This document shows, in pieces, positions 1-7,221 of a DNA stretch of 19,756 bases. The stretch lies in assembly GCA_030672805.1 (NCBI GenBank), contig DAOVFR010000015.1:1-19756 (forward strand), read 5' to 3'. Below the pieces are notes generated by a model, which was not told where the DNA came from, did no database searches, and saw nothing but the letters and a program-made list of their open reading frames with translations. This DNA comes from Candidatus Krumholzibacteriota bacterium (GTDB taxonomy: Bacteria > Krumholzibacteriota > Krumholzibacteriia > Krumholzibacteriales > Krumholzibacteriaceae). A program made the position numbers and the translations under genes. How positions within the stretch are numbered: the first letter of the stretch is position 1; every line of letters begins with the position of its first letter.

Positions 1-424
1 CGAGACGGACAAGATCATCAATGTACCGGTTGCCAAGCACCACAGCCTCTCACTGGTCACGCTGTCGATGAAGAACCTGATGGGGCTGATCGGTGGAGCG
101 AGGAACCGCCTTCACCAGAAACTCCCCGAAAGTATCGTCGATCTCACCGCGTACTTCAAACCGGCCCTCCATATACTCGATGCTGTCAGAATCCTTACGG
201 CAAACGGCCCGCAGGGCGGTTCGGCGAAGGATATCATCAAGCTCGACACCGTGGCCGCCTCGATCGACCCGGTGAGGATCGATGCGTTCGGCATATCACT
301 GTTCGGAGACAGGTTGGCGAGCACGGACCCGGCCGATTTTCCCCACCTCGCGATCGCGGAGAATCGGGGGCTCGGCACGAGCGACTTCAGAACTGAAGGA
401 TATTTAAAGGTCAACCTCGAGTAA
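1..424 (+). CDS. DUF362 domain protein, C-terminal part (5' end outside window)
   Basis: The frame is open from base 2 and ends with TAA at 422-424, leaving about 140 residues. The visible start, with KHHSLSLVTLSMKNLMGLIG, resembles the conserved Lys-His and Lys-Asn segments of DUF362 proteins, and the later 'D..GISLFGD' stretch fits the end of that domain. DUF362 proteins often occur next to or fused with 4Fe-4S ferredoxin domains; their biochemical role is not settled. Six bases separate this gene from the polyferredoxin downstream, so the two are almost certainly co-transcribed and probably act in one redox-linked membrane system. No Cys cluster is visible in the part shown. The family call rests on remembered motif resemblance. 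Confidence 0.72.
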   Translation, partial: ETDKIINVPVAKHHSLSLVTLSMKNLMGLIGGARNRLHQKLPESIVDLTAYFKPALHILDAVRILTANGPQGGSAKDIIKLDTVAASIDPVRIDAFGISLFGDRLASTDPADFPHLAIAENRGLGTSDFRTEGYLKVNLE

Positions 425-430
425 CGGGAT

Positions 431-1996
431 ATGAAGAACCTGCGCAGAACGTCCCAGATCCTCTTCTTCGTTCTGTTCGTCATCCTGTTAATACAGACGG
501 AATACAAGGGAAGCAACGAACTGGGTCTTCCCGTCAGCCTCTTCCTCGATTTCGACCCGCTGGTGGCGCTGAGCTCGTTCCTCGCAGCCCATGCGGTAAG
601 AGCCACCTTCCTGTTCGCTCTTGTCACGGTTATCCTCACGGTCTTCCTGGGACGTTTCTTCTGCGGCTGGGTGTGCCCGCTCGGCTCGCTGAACACGTTC
701 GTCGGCTTCTTTCGCATGCGCGGCGCACTGCCGCTGCCAGAGGAGGGACGGTACCCGAAACTGCGGCCGCTGAAGTATTACATCCTCACCTTCGTGCTCG
801 TTGCCGCCCTCTTCGGGTGGAACGCCGCCGGATTTCTCGACCCCATTTCACTCACGATACGATCGCTGACGATCGGGTACAACCCGGCGATCAACAAGGC
901 GGCAGGGACGTTCTTCGAGGCCATCTACGATCTGAAGATCCCCGGCATCTCCCCTGCTTTCGATTCCCTTTACAGTGCGATGACCGGGACGATTCTCTCA
1001 TTCGAACAGCCCGTGTTCAGGCAGGCGATCCTTGTATCACTGATATTTACCGCTATCCTCGGTCTGAATCTGCTCGCACCGAGGTTCTGGTGCAGGTATC
1101 TCTGCCCGCTCGGGGCGCTCCTCGGCCTGATCGGCGGAAAACAGCCTGCCGCGCGGGTGGACGTGAGCGAGCAGAAATGCATTGCGTGCCGGCGTTGCAA
1201 CCTCGTCTGCCAGGGGGATGCGACACCGTTCCCTCCCGGCCAATGGGCAAGCAGGGAATGCCTCCTCTGCTACAACTGCAGGGAGGTTTGCCCCGCCGGT
1301 GCAATCGTGATTCATGCAACGACGAGGCGCACCGGCGCCGGCAACGTCGATCTCGGGAGAAGGTGGCTGCTGGCGAGCGGCCTCGGCGCGCTTGCAGCCG
1401 TTCCGGCCGTCACGATCGGCGCACACCGGAAAAGACCCAACCCGAAGCTTATCCGCCCTCCCGGCGCATTGCCGGAGGAACGATTCGTCAAGACGTGCGT
1501 CAAGTGCGGCGAGTGCATGAAGGTCTGCCTGACAAACGGCCTGCAGCCCACGTTCGCCGAGGCAGGACTCGAGGGCATGTGGACACCTGTTCTTGTGCCG
1601 GTGCTCGGGTACTGCGAGTACAACTGCAACCTGTGCTCGCAGGTATGTCCGACGGGAGCGATCAGAAGAATCTCCGTCGAGGAAAAACAGGAAATCCGCA
1701 TCGGCCTCGCCTTGTTCGACAAGAACCGGTGCATCCCGTACGCGCTCGGCAGGAACTGCATCGTATGCGAGGAGCACTGCCCCACGCCGGAGAAGGCCAT
1801 CACGTTCGTGGAGGAAGAGGCCGCCGACGAGAATGGCGAGCCGTTCATACTGAAGAAACCTGTCGTCGACCCCGAGCTGTGTATCGGGTGCGGCATCTGC
1901 GAGAACAAGTGTCCCGTCGTCGATATCCCCGCGATCCGCGTCACGTCGATCAACGAGAGCCGCTCGGAGGAGAACCAGTTGTTTCTCGGGTTGTAA
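431..1996 (+). CDS. NapH/NapG-like membrane polyferredoxin with six 4Fe-4S motifs
   Basis: 521 residues. The N-terminal half is a NapH/MauN-like membrane module: a helix near 8-22, further hydrophobic spans at 58-74, 115-130 and 198-215, and the paired signatures FFCGWVCPLG (77-85) and FWCRYLCPLG (219-228). Six Cys clusters follow: C250-C260, C277-C287, C356-C366, C395-C406, C434 with C443-C450, and C484-C494. Between the second and third lies a segment starting GRRWLLASG (309-317) and hydrophobic to about 330, then IRPPGALPEE, which resembles the Tat signal and start of NapG/MauM ferredoxins. The protein therefore looks like a NapH-NapG fusion that moves electrons across or along the inner membrane, probably from the quinone pool. 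It sits directly behind the DUF362 gene. The start has only a weak ribosome site. The final electron acceptor is unknown. Confidence 0.85.
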   Translation: MKNLRRTSQILFFVLFVILLIQTEYKGSNELGLPVSLFLDFDPLVALSSFLAAHAVRATFLFALVTVILTVFLGRFFCGWVCPLGSLNTFVGFFRMRGALPLPEEGRYPKLRPLKYYILTFVLVAALFGWNAAGFLDPISLTIRSLTIGYNPAINKAAGTFFEAIYDLKIPGISPAFDSLYSAMTGTILSFEQPVFRQAILVSLIFTAILGLNLLAPRFWCRYLCPLGALLGLIGGKQPAARVDVSEQKCIACRRCNLVCQGDATPFPPGQWASRECLLCYNCREVCPAGAIVIHATTRRTGAGNVDLGRRWLLASGLGALAAVPAVTIGAHRKRPNPKLIRPPGALPEERFVKTCVKCGECMKVCLTNGLQPTFAEAGLEGMWTPVLVPVLGYCEYNCNLCSQVCPTGAIRRISVEEKQEIRIGLALFDKNRCIPYALGRNCIVCEEHCPTPEKAITFVEEEAADENGEPFILKKPVVDPELCIGCGICENKCPVVDIPAIRVTSINESRSEENQLFLGL

Positions 1997-2020
1997 TCGC
2001 CGCTCCGCCTTCTCCAAGCG

Positions 2021-2956
2021 TCAGCCGATAAGGGCACGGAGGTGGCACTCCACCGACCCGGCAAGCGCTTCGAGGTCGTACCCGCCTTCGAGCAGCGAAA
2101 CGATCTTCCCGCCGCAGTGCAATTCGGCCACTTCCTTCAGGAGCCGGGTCATCGTCCCGAATCCCCCGCTTGTGAGCAGCATTCCGGACAGCGGATCGTC
2201 ACCATGCGCGTCGAAACCTGCCGATATCAGGATGAACTCCGGTTTGAATTCATCCAGAGCGGGAATAACCCTCTTCTCGAAGGCCATGAAATAATCGCGG
2301 TCACCCCCACCGATGCCCATTGGTATGTTCAGGGTATATCCCACCCCACCGTTTTTACCCACCACGTTCGCATGGCCGGTCCCCGGGTAGTGAGGATACT
2401 GGTGAAGGCTCACGTACAGTACATGATCGTCCTCGAGAAAGGTCAGTTCAGTGCCGTTACCGTGATGGACGTCCCAATCGACGATGGCGACACGGTCCAT
2501 TCCTTCCTCACGGATAAGGTACCGGGCCGCGATGGCGACATTGTTGAAGATGCAGAACCCCATCGCCCTGTTTTCCCCTGCATGATGGCCGGGGGGTCTG
2601 ACGGCGCAGAATGCAGCCGACACCTCGCCTGCACTGACGAGCCGGACAGCCTGAACACCCGCACCTGCCGCATGAAGCGCTGCCTGCGGCGAGGCAGGCG
2701 TAGCAACGGTGTCACCCATATCGAGCACGACGGCATCATCGATCTCGAGCGAGAGGATGCCCTCGATGTAACCGGTGTCGTGTACCATCTCGATCCACTC
2801 CCGTTTCGCAGGCAGCGCTTCGATGAACGTGACGTCGCTCGCCACGGGGCTCTCCCTGACCCGCTTGAGGATCGACTTCACCCTCCCGGGGCTCTCCACG
2901 TGACTGTATCCCTCGAGATGCCTGGCAAAAAGCTCGTGATGGATGAGACCTATCAT
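2021..2956 (-). CDS. Histone deacetylase-family (AcuC-like) metal-dependent deacetylase
   Basis: 311 residues, the usual length for bacterial HDAC-fold enzymes, which hydrolyse acetyl-lysine, acetylpolyamines or related amides. Catalytic features are intact: RPPGHHA with tandem His124-His125, DWDVHHGNGT with likely zinc ligands Asp162 and His164, AGFDAH with the third ligand Asp249, and LLEGGYD with the transition-state Tyr293. It is the last gene of the minus-strand run. Its ATG at 2954-2956 overlaps the pcm stop (ATGA), which implies translational coupling to pcm. It converges on the polyferredoxin gene with a 24-base gap and no clear hairpin-plus-T terminator between them. Family membership is secure, but the substrate (protein lysine, acetoin-related, polyamine) cannot be read from sequence. 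No AcuA or acs gene is nearby. Confidence 0.9.
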   Translation of the reverse strand: MIGLIHHELFARHLEGYSHVESPGRVKSILKRVRESPVASDVTFIEALPAKREWIEMVHDTGYIEGILSLEIDDAVVLDMGDTVATPASPQAALHAAGAGVQAVRLVSAGEVSAAFCAVRPPGHHAGENRAMGFCIFNNVAIAARYLIREEGMDRVAIVDWDVHHGNGTELTFLEDDHVLYVSLHQYPHYPGTGHANVVGKNGGVGYTLNIPMGIGGGDRDYFMAFEKRVIPALDEFKPEFILISAGFDAHGDDPLSGMLLTSGGFGTMTRLLKEVAELHCGGKIVSLLEGGYDLEALAGSVECHLRALIG

Positions 2957-3612
2957 GCGTTCCCTTTCTCGATCTCGCCCGTCATGGGCACGAAACGGAC
3001 AGCGATCAGCTTCTCACTCGCCGTATCCTCTCCGGTGCGAACGATCCTGTACAGGTATTGCTCGAACGTTCCCACCGGCACCACAAGGCGGCCGCCTTCG
3101 GCCAGCTGGGAGATCAGTGTTTCCGGCTCCCTGCCCGGCGCAGCGGTGACGATGATCGCATCGAAGGGGGCGGCTTCCGGCCATCCCTCCGTTCCGTCCC
3201 CGACACGGAACCGCACGTTCCCGCACCCGAGAGTCCGCAACTTTTCACGTGCCTGTTCCGAAAGCGTACGGATGATCTCGATGGTGTAAACTTCCCGGGC
3301 GATCCCTGCCAGGACGGCTGTCTGATATCCACAGCCGGTTCCTATCTCGAGAACCCTGTCGTGCTCTTTTAGATCAAGCAGTTCCGTCATGTAGGCTACG
3401 ATGTATGGCTGGGAAATCGTCTGGCCGTGGCCGATCGACAGGGGACCGTCGTAATAGGCAAGGTTGCGGTTCTCCTTCCGGACGAAACATTCACGCGGAA
3501 CGCTTCTCATCGCATCGAGGACCCGCCGGTCCTTGACACCCCGGGAGACGAGCTGGTCGTCGATCATCCGCTGCCGCTTTTTATCGTTGTCGCTGCCGCG
3601 TACGAAGATCAT
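2953..3612 (-). CDS. pcm: Protein-L-isoaspartate O-methyltransferase
   Basis: 219 residues. This SAM-dependent repair enzyme methylates isoaspartyl residues in aged proteins so that they can revert to aspartate. The signature GHGQTISQPYIVA lies at 61-73, the SAM-binding loop LEIGTGCGYQTAVLA at 88-102, and the late motif GGRLVVPVG at about 173-181. The frame continues upstream of 3612, but those residues are Gly/Arg-rich shadow of the neighbouring gene. The ATG at 3610-3612 overlaps the stop of the upstream alanyl-tRNA editing gene as ATGA and gives near-standard length (E. coli Pcm is 208). Met16 is an alternative start. Its own stop overlaps the deacetylase start in the same way, so three genes form a tightly coupled unit. 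No surE, its common partner elsewhere, is nearby. Confidence 0.93.
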   Translation of the reverse strand: MIFVRGSDNDKKRQRMIDDQLVSRGVKDRRVLDAMRSVPRECFVRKENRNLAYYDGPLSIGHGQTISQPYIVAYMTELLDLKEHDRVLEIGTGCGYQTAVLAGIAREVYTIEIIRTLSEQAREKLRTLGCGNVRFRVGDGTEGWPEAAPFDAIIVTAAPGREPETLISQLAEGGRLVVPVGTFEQYLYRIVRTGEDTASEKLIAVRFVPMTGEIEKGNA

Positions 3613-4850
3613 TCCAGCAATTCCCTTACACGGCGTTCGGCCTCTTCCAGAGCATCCTCGAGCCGCTCCACCACACCGCCACCACCCTGCGCGAGATCCC
3701 TGCCCCCGCCCCCACGCGCACCCATGACCTCCGCGCTTGCTTTCAGGATCTCCCCCATATCGAGCGACACCCCCGGATTGCATGCGAAGATGAGCGCCGG
3801 CTTTGGCATCCGAACGCCGAATAGCACTATCGCCCCGTCCTCCTCCCTCACCTTCAGCGCGGTCCCTCTCACGGAACCTGCATAGGCCTCCTCGAATATC
3901 CGCCTGATGAGCCTGAACCTACCGATTGTTTCCGCCTCGTCCATTATCCGGACCGCCCTGGACCCGGCCAGCTCGGCTTTCAGTTCCTCGTTCGATTTCC
4001 GCAGCGCCCTGTTCTCATCCGCCTGCTTATCGATAACGCGTTCGAGCTCCTGCCAGTCAGTGCTGAATCCGCCGGCCAGCCGGGACAGGAGCCCATGTTT
4101 GTGCGTGTAATCGTCCAGCGCTCTCACGCCGCATATAAAACGTACCCTGGCATTGCCCTTCACCCGCTCGAAACCGAGTATCTTGACAAGCCCTATCTCC
4201 CCCGTTCCGCGGCAGTGGGTGCCGCAGCAGGTCGAGCTGTCCAGCTCGCCGATCTCGACGATCCGCACCCTGTCGACTCCCTCCGGCAGCCGGGAACGGA
4301 TCCCCTCCATCATCGATCCGGCCCTGCCTGACAGGTACTCATCGTAATCCTTCAGTCCGAGAACCGTGGCTCGTACAGTCACATCCGCCCAGACGATTTC
4401 GTTCACCCGCGACTCGATCCGTTGTGCCGTCTCCGGCCGCGGAATATCCCCTTTGATATCGATCGTGCACTCCCGCTCGCCGAGATGAAACCCGATGGTC
4501 GGCGCATTGCAGAACTCGAGGAACACACATGAGAGCAGGTGCTGACCGGTATGCTGCTGCATGTGGTCGAATCTCCGCTTCCAGTCGATACGGCATTTCA
4601 CCGTTTCCCCGCTGCGCACCTCTCCGTCGAGACGGTGCCGCACACCCCGATCATCCTCGCTCACCTCGAGCACGAGTTTCCCCCCCATTGTTCCACCATC
4701 GTCCGGCTGACCGCCGGAGACCGGGTAGAAAAATGTTCTATCGAGGTAAACGCTGAACGAACCGTCCTTATCCCGATTCACCTCTTTGACCTGCGCGGAG
4801 AACTCGGTCCTGTACGGATCCTCAAAGTAACCCCTCTCCTTAAAATCCAT
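3609..4850 (-). CDS. Alanyl-tRNA editing protein, AlaX-L type with DHHA1 domain
   Basis: 413 residues. Free-standing relative of the AlaRS editing and C-terminal domains; it hydrolyses Ser-tRNA(Ala) or Gly-tRNA(Ala). Visible parts: an AlaRS-like beta domain with TFFYPVSGGQPDDGG (39-53), the zinc site HTGQH (100-104) with CCGTH (208-212), a probable coiled coil at about 266-296, and a C-terminal DHHA1 domain ending in the glycine-rich ARGGGGRDLAQGGGG (378-392), which matches the AlaRS C-Ala signature. There is no aminoacylation domain, so it is not alaS. The ATG at 4850 has GAGGTG seven bases upstream. The gene lies 38 bases after the chrA-like gene, and its TGA overlaps the pcm start. Together with pcm this suggests an adventitious protein-quality role. 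Confidence 0.88.
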   Translation of the reverse strand: MDFKERGYFEDPYRTEFSAQVKEVNRDKDGSFSVYLDRTFFYPVSGGQPDDGGTMGGKLVLEVSEDDRGVRHRLDGEVRSGETVKCRIDWKRRFDHMQQHTGQHLLSCVFLEFCNAPTIGFHLGERECTIDIKGDIPRPETAQRIESRVNEIVWADVTVRATVLGLKDYDEYLSGRAGSMMEGIRSRLPEGVDRVRIVEIGELDSSTCCGTHCRGTGEIGLVKILGFERVKGNARVRFICGVRALDDYTHKHGLLSRLAGGFSTDWQELERVIDKQADENRALRKSNEELKAELAGSRAVRIMDEAETIGRFRLIRRIFEEAYAGSVRGTALKVREEDGAIVLFGVRMPKPALIFACNPGVSLDMGEILKASAEVMGARGGGGRDLAQGGGGVVERLEDALEEAERRVRELLE

Positions 4851-4888
4851 CTGCTGTCACCTCGAACCGGTTCAGAGTGAAACGGGCG

Positions 4889-5413
4889 TCAACGGTAAAA
4901 CCAGAATCCCAGGGCAGCGGCCATGGTTATCGTGTAGATTGGATGGACCTTGAAATAAAATACCGCCAGGAAGGCACACAGGGCGATGGTGAAGGTATCC
5001 CACGATACGACGGACTTCGGGGCGAGATTCGCCACTATCACCATCAAAAGCGCTATTACAACGGGGCGGACACCCCGGATAATCCCCTGGACGGACGGCA
5101 CCCTGCGGTACCGGTTGTAGAGCATGAAAAGCACCAGTATCAGAACCGTCGACGGCAGCAGGAGCGCGAATATCGCCGTGGCAGCCCCGAATGGCCCGCC
5201 GACCTGCAGCCCTATGCATACCGCGAGTTTCGTTGATATGGGCCCGGGAAGCGTATTTGCCATCGCGAGTGTATCGATGAACTCCTCGGCCGTGAGCCAG
5301 CTGTAATGGTCCACTACCTCTTTCTCGATAAGAGGGATCAGCGCGGGACCGCCCCCGTATCCGAACAGCCCCACCTTCAGGAATGAAATAAAAATAAACC
5401 AGTAGACTGACAT
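4889..5413 (-). CDS. Chromate transporter-family (CHR) half-length membrane protein
   Basis: 174 residues, strongly hydrophobic, with about five or six membrane spans. The CHR-domain signatures FGYGGGPALIPLIEKEVV (17-34) and ANTLPGPISTKLA (52-64) are clear. The family includes ChrA chromate-efflux proteins. Full-length members carry two CHR domains, and short ones usually come as an adjacent pair of opposite topology. Here only one domain is encoded and both neighbours are unrelated, so a partner must lie elsewhere or the protein homodimerises. It starts at ATG 5411-5413 with AGGTG upstream, 89 bases after the end of cheB; this is the largest gap inside the minus-strand run, so a local promoter is possible. 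Many CHR proteins are not shown to move chromate, so the substrate is an open question. Confidence 0.85.
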   Translation of the reverse strand: MSVYWFIFISFLKVGLFGYGGGPALIPLIEKEVVDHYSWLTAEEFIDTLAMANTLPGPISTKLAVCIGLQVGGPFGAATAIFALLLPSTVLILVLFMLYNRYRRVPSVQGIIRGVRPVVIALLMVIVANLAPKSVVSWDTFTIALCAFLAVFYFKVHPIYTITMAAALGFWFYR

Positions 5414-5502
5414 CGAGTCACACCTGGGGCGCTACACTTGCCTTGTACGTAAAATGAAACCGGGGAAATTGTAAACGATAAGTGCTGGAGTTACAACCGA
5501 TA

Positions 5503-6678
5503 TTATCCGAATTTCGGTGATATGAGACTCGATGCATTGACCGGTTTTTTCCGCTTTCTTGCTTTCATCCGGACGGTATCGTAGATGAACTGCGGGATGT
5601 CCTTCAACCCGACGACATGCCTGGCTGCACCGGCATCCAGCGCCTTTCCCGGCATACCATAGATGAGCGACGAGTCCCGGTCCTGCACGATTGTCACGGC
5701 GCCAACCTCCTTCATATGGAGCATGCCGTCGACACCATCATTTCCCATACCGGAAAGAAGGATGCCCACCGATTTTTCCTTGAGGCTCTCGGCAACCGAG
5801 TGGAACATGACGTCCACCGAGGGGCGGGTACTGACGACCGAAGGTGATTCGGCGTCGAGAGCAATCTTCAGTATATTGCCGATCTTTCGCACCTTCATGT
5901 GGCAGTCACCGGGAGCCAGGTACACGCTGCCGCGGTGCACGCGCTCCCTGTCCCGCGCCTCGCACACCTTCAGCGAACTCCGCGCATTGAGCTTTTCCGC
6001 GAAGAACGAGGTGAAAAACGACGGCATGTGCTGTACGATGAACACCGGCCACGGGAACGACGGAGGGAGCAGCGGCAGAATCTTGGCAAGGGCAAAAGGA
6101 CCGCCCGCGGAGCATCCGATACACACGGCGCCGAAGCAGGACACCTCATCATCGGAGAGTCTCCACGCACCCTCGACGACCGGCCTCGGCGAAGGGAAAC
6201 GTTCCGTCCGTCGCCTTTCAGCGTGCGTTTTCACCGTTCCGGTGCGGACAGGTCCTGGAAGTAACATACCCGCATTCTTCGAAGACTCGTACGCTGCCTT
6301 GATCAATAATATCATCGAATCCCGCATTTCGAACAGACCCTCCGACCTTCCGCTTGCAGGTTTGGAAATGAAATCGAACGCTCCTTCCTCGAGGGCCTTG
6401 AGAGCCGTTCTGGCCCCGGGCTGTGTAAATGAGCTCACCACTATGACCGGTATGCCTGTTAACGCCCTGATCCTTTTCAGCGCCTCGAGCCCACCCATGC
6501 CGGGCATCTTCAAATCGAGAGTAATGACATCGGGTTTCAGCAAACGCGCGCTGTGAACCGCTTCCTCACCGGTCCGGACCTGACCGGCAATCTCGATCCC
6601 GGGATCGGACGACAGAAGCCGGCCGAGTATATTCAAAATGTGCCTGGAATCATCTGCACACAGAACCCTGATGCTCAT
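5503..6678 (-). CDS. cheB: Chemotaxis response regulator protein-glutamate methylesterase
   Basis: 391 residues from the ATG at 6676-6678, chosen because AAGGAT lies six bases upstream. A TTG at 6702 would add eight residues but lacks a good ribosome site. The receiver domain (about 1-122) shows Asp9/Asp10, phospho-acceptor Asp55 in LDLKMPG, and Lys106 in SKP. A basic linker (about 145-178) leads to the methylesterase domain with the catalytic triad Ser190 (GCSAGGP), His217 (VQHMP) and Asp314 (MGNDG). CheB removes methyl groups from chemoreceptor glutamates and is activated by phosphotransfer from CheA. It follows cheD by 33 bases in the same operon. All key residues are present, so it should be active. 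Confidence 0.96.
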   Translation of the reverse strand: MSIRVLCADDSRHILNILGRLLSSDPGIEIAGQVRTGEEAVHSARLLKPDVITLDLKMPGMGGLEALKRIRALTGIPVIVVSSFTQPGARTALKALEEGAFDFISKPASGRSEGLFEMRDSMILLIKAAYESSKNAGMLLPGPVRTGTVKTHAERRRTERFPSPRPVVEGAWRLSDDEVSCFGAVCIGCSAGGPFALAKILPLLPPSFPWPVFIVQHMPSFFTSFFAEKLNARSSLKVCEARDRERVHRGSVYLAPGDCHMKVRKIGNILKIALDAESPSVVSTRPSVDVMFHSVAESLKEKSVGILLSGMGNDGVDGMLHMKEVGAVTIVQDRDSSLIYGMPGKALDAGAARHVVGLKDIPQFIYDTVRMKARKRKKPVNASSLISPKFG

Positions 6679-6711
6679 ATTCCGATCCTTACATCCTTGC
6701 AATACACCGGA

Positions 6712-7221
6712 TCACACGACGACAAGTACATCCTTCATATTGTTGACCTTCTTGACCCTGATGATCACGTCTCCCGTCTCGAGGTCGAACATGACGTCCC
6801 TGCTGCTCGTACCACCGATATGCATCCCCTCGATATCTATATCTTCATCCACGAGGTATCTCACTACACCGAGCACCGTGTTCCTTCCGATGTTCCTGAT
6901 CATGGCGCCATCGTCCGAGAAAAAACTTCTTGCACCACCGATGACCTTCGCGATAAGCCTGCTTTTCCCGGGTGACTTACCCCTGACTTCACCCAGCAGC
7001 TGCTTCACCGCCGGGTCCGAAAACCTTGTACTGTTACCACCGCCGTCTCCCGAGAGCAGGATGTGAGCCATCCCGCCAACCTGCTCCCCGGGACAGTACA
7101 GGGTGAGAGCCACGCACGAACCAAGCACCGTGGTCAGTCTCACCGGTGACCGGGCAATTGTCACCTTCCCTATTCCCACATAGCACGCGCCCAGTTTGTC
7201 TATTTTATCGGTGAGCGTCAC
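6712..7221 (-). CDS. cheD: Chemoreceptor glutamine deamidase CheD
   Basis: 169 residues. CheD deamidates receptor glutamines, which sets receptor activity, and usually works with CheC. The catalytic Cys36 lies in TVLGSCVAL and His53 in GGMAHILLS; the later GGTSSRDVMFDLETGDVI segment matches the family's C-terminal strand pair. The start is GTG at 7219-7221 because an in-frame TGA lies just upstream and GAGGTG sits seven bases before the GTG. The gene overlaps the end of cheA by 17 bases, indicating coupled translation. The central KYAD-like segment is divergent (NSTRFSDPAVK). No cheC is visible, so regulation of this CheD is unclear from the window. Confidence 0.93.
   Translation of the reverse strand: MTLTDKIDKLGACYVGIGKVTIARSPVRLTTVLGSCVALTLYCPGEQVGGMAHILLSGDGGGNSTRFSDPAVKQLLGEVRGKSPGKSRLIAKVIGGARSFFSDDGAMIRNIGRNTVLGVVRYLVDEDIDIEGMHIGGTSSRDVMFDLETGDVIIRVKKVNNMKDVLVVV

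Noticed and set aside
1997..2020. Terminator between the converging polyferredoxin and deacetylase genes
   Set aside because: The 24 bases hold no stem with a T run on either strand.
673..2031. 452-residue plus-strand frame inside the polyferredoxin gene
   Set aside because: It is Arg/Pro rich with no motif, while the overlapping frame carries six Cys clusters.
2042..3289. 415-residue plus-strand frame opposite the deacetylase and pcm genes
   Set aside because: It spans two intact, motif-bearing minus-strand genes and has a Pro/Arg/Ser-rich composition typical of an antisense shadow.
3613..3783. N-terminal extension of pcm to 3783
   Set aside because: The extra 57 residues are Gly/Arg rich, lie in the alanyl-tRNA editing gene, and the ATG at 3612 gives standard length with an ATGA overlap.
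5663..6556. 297-residue plus-strand frame opposite cheB
   Set aside because: cheB is complete with receiver and triad residues; the frame is a Ser/Arg-rich shadow.
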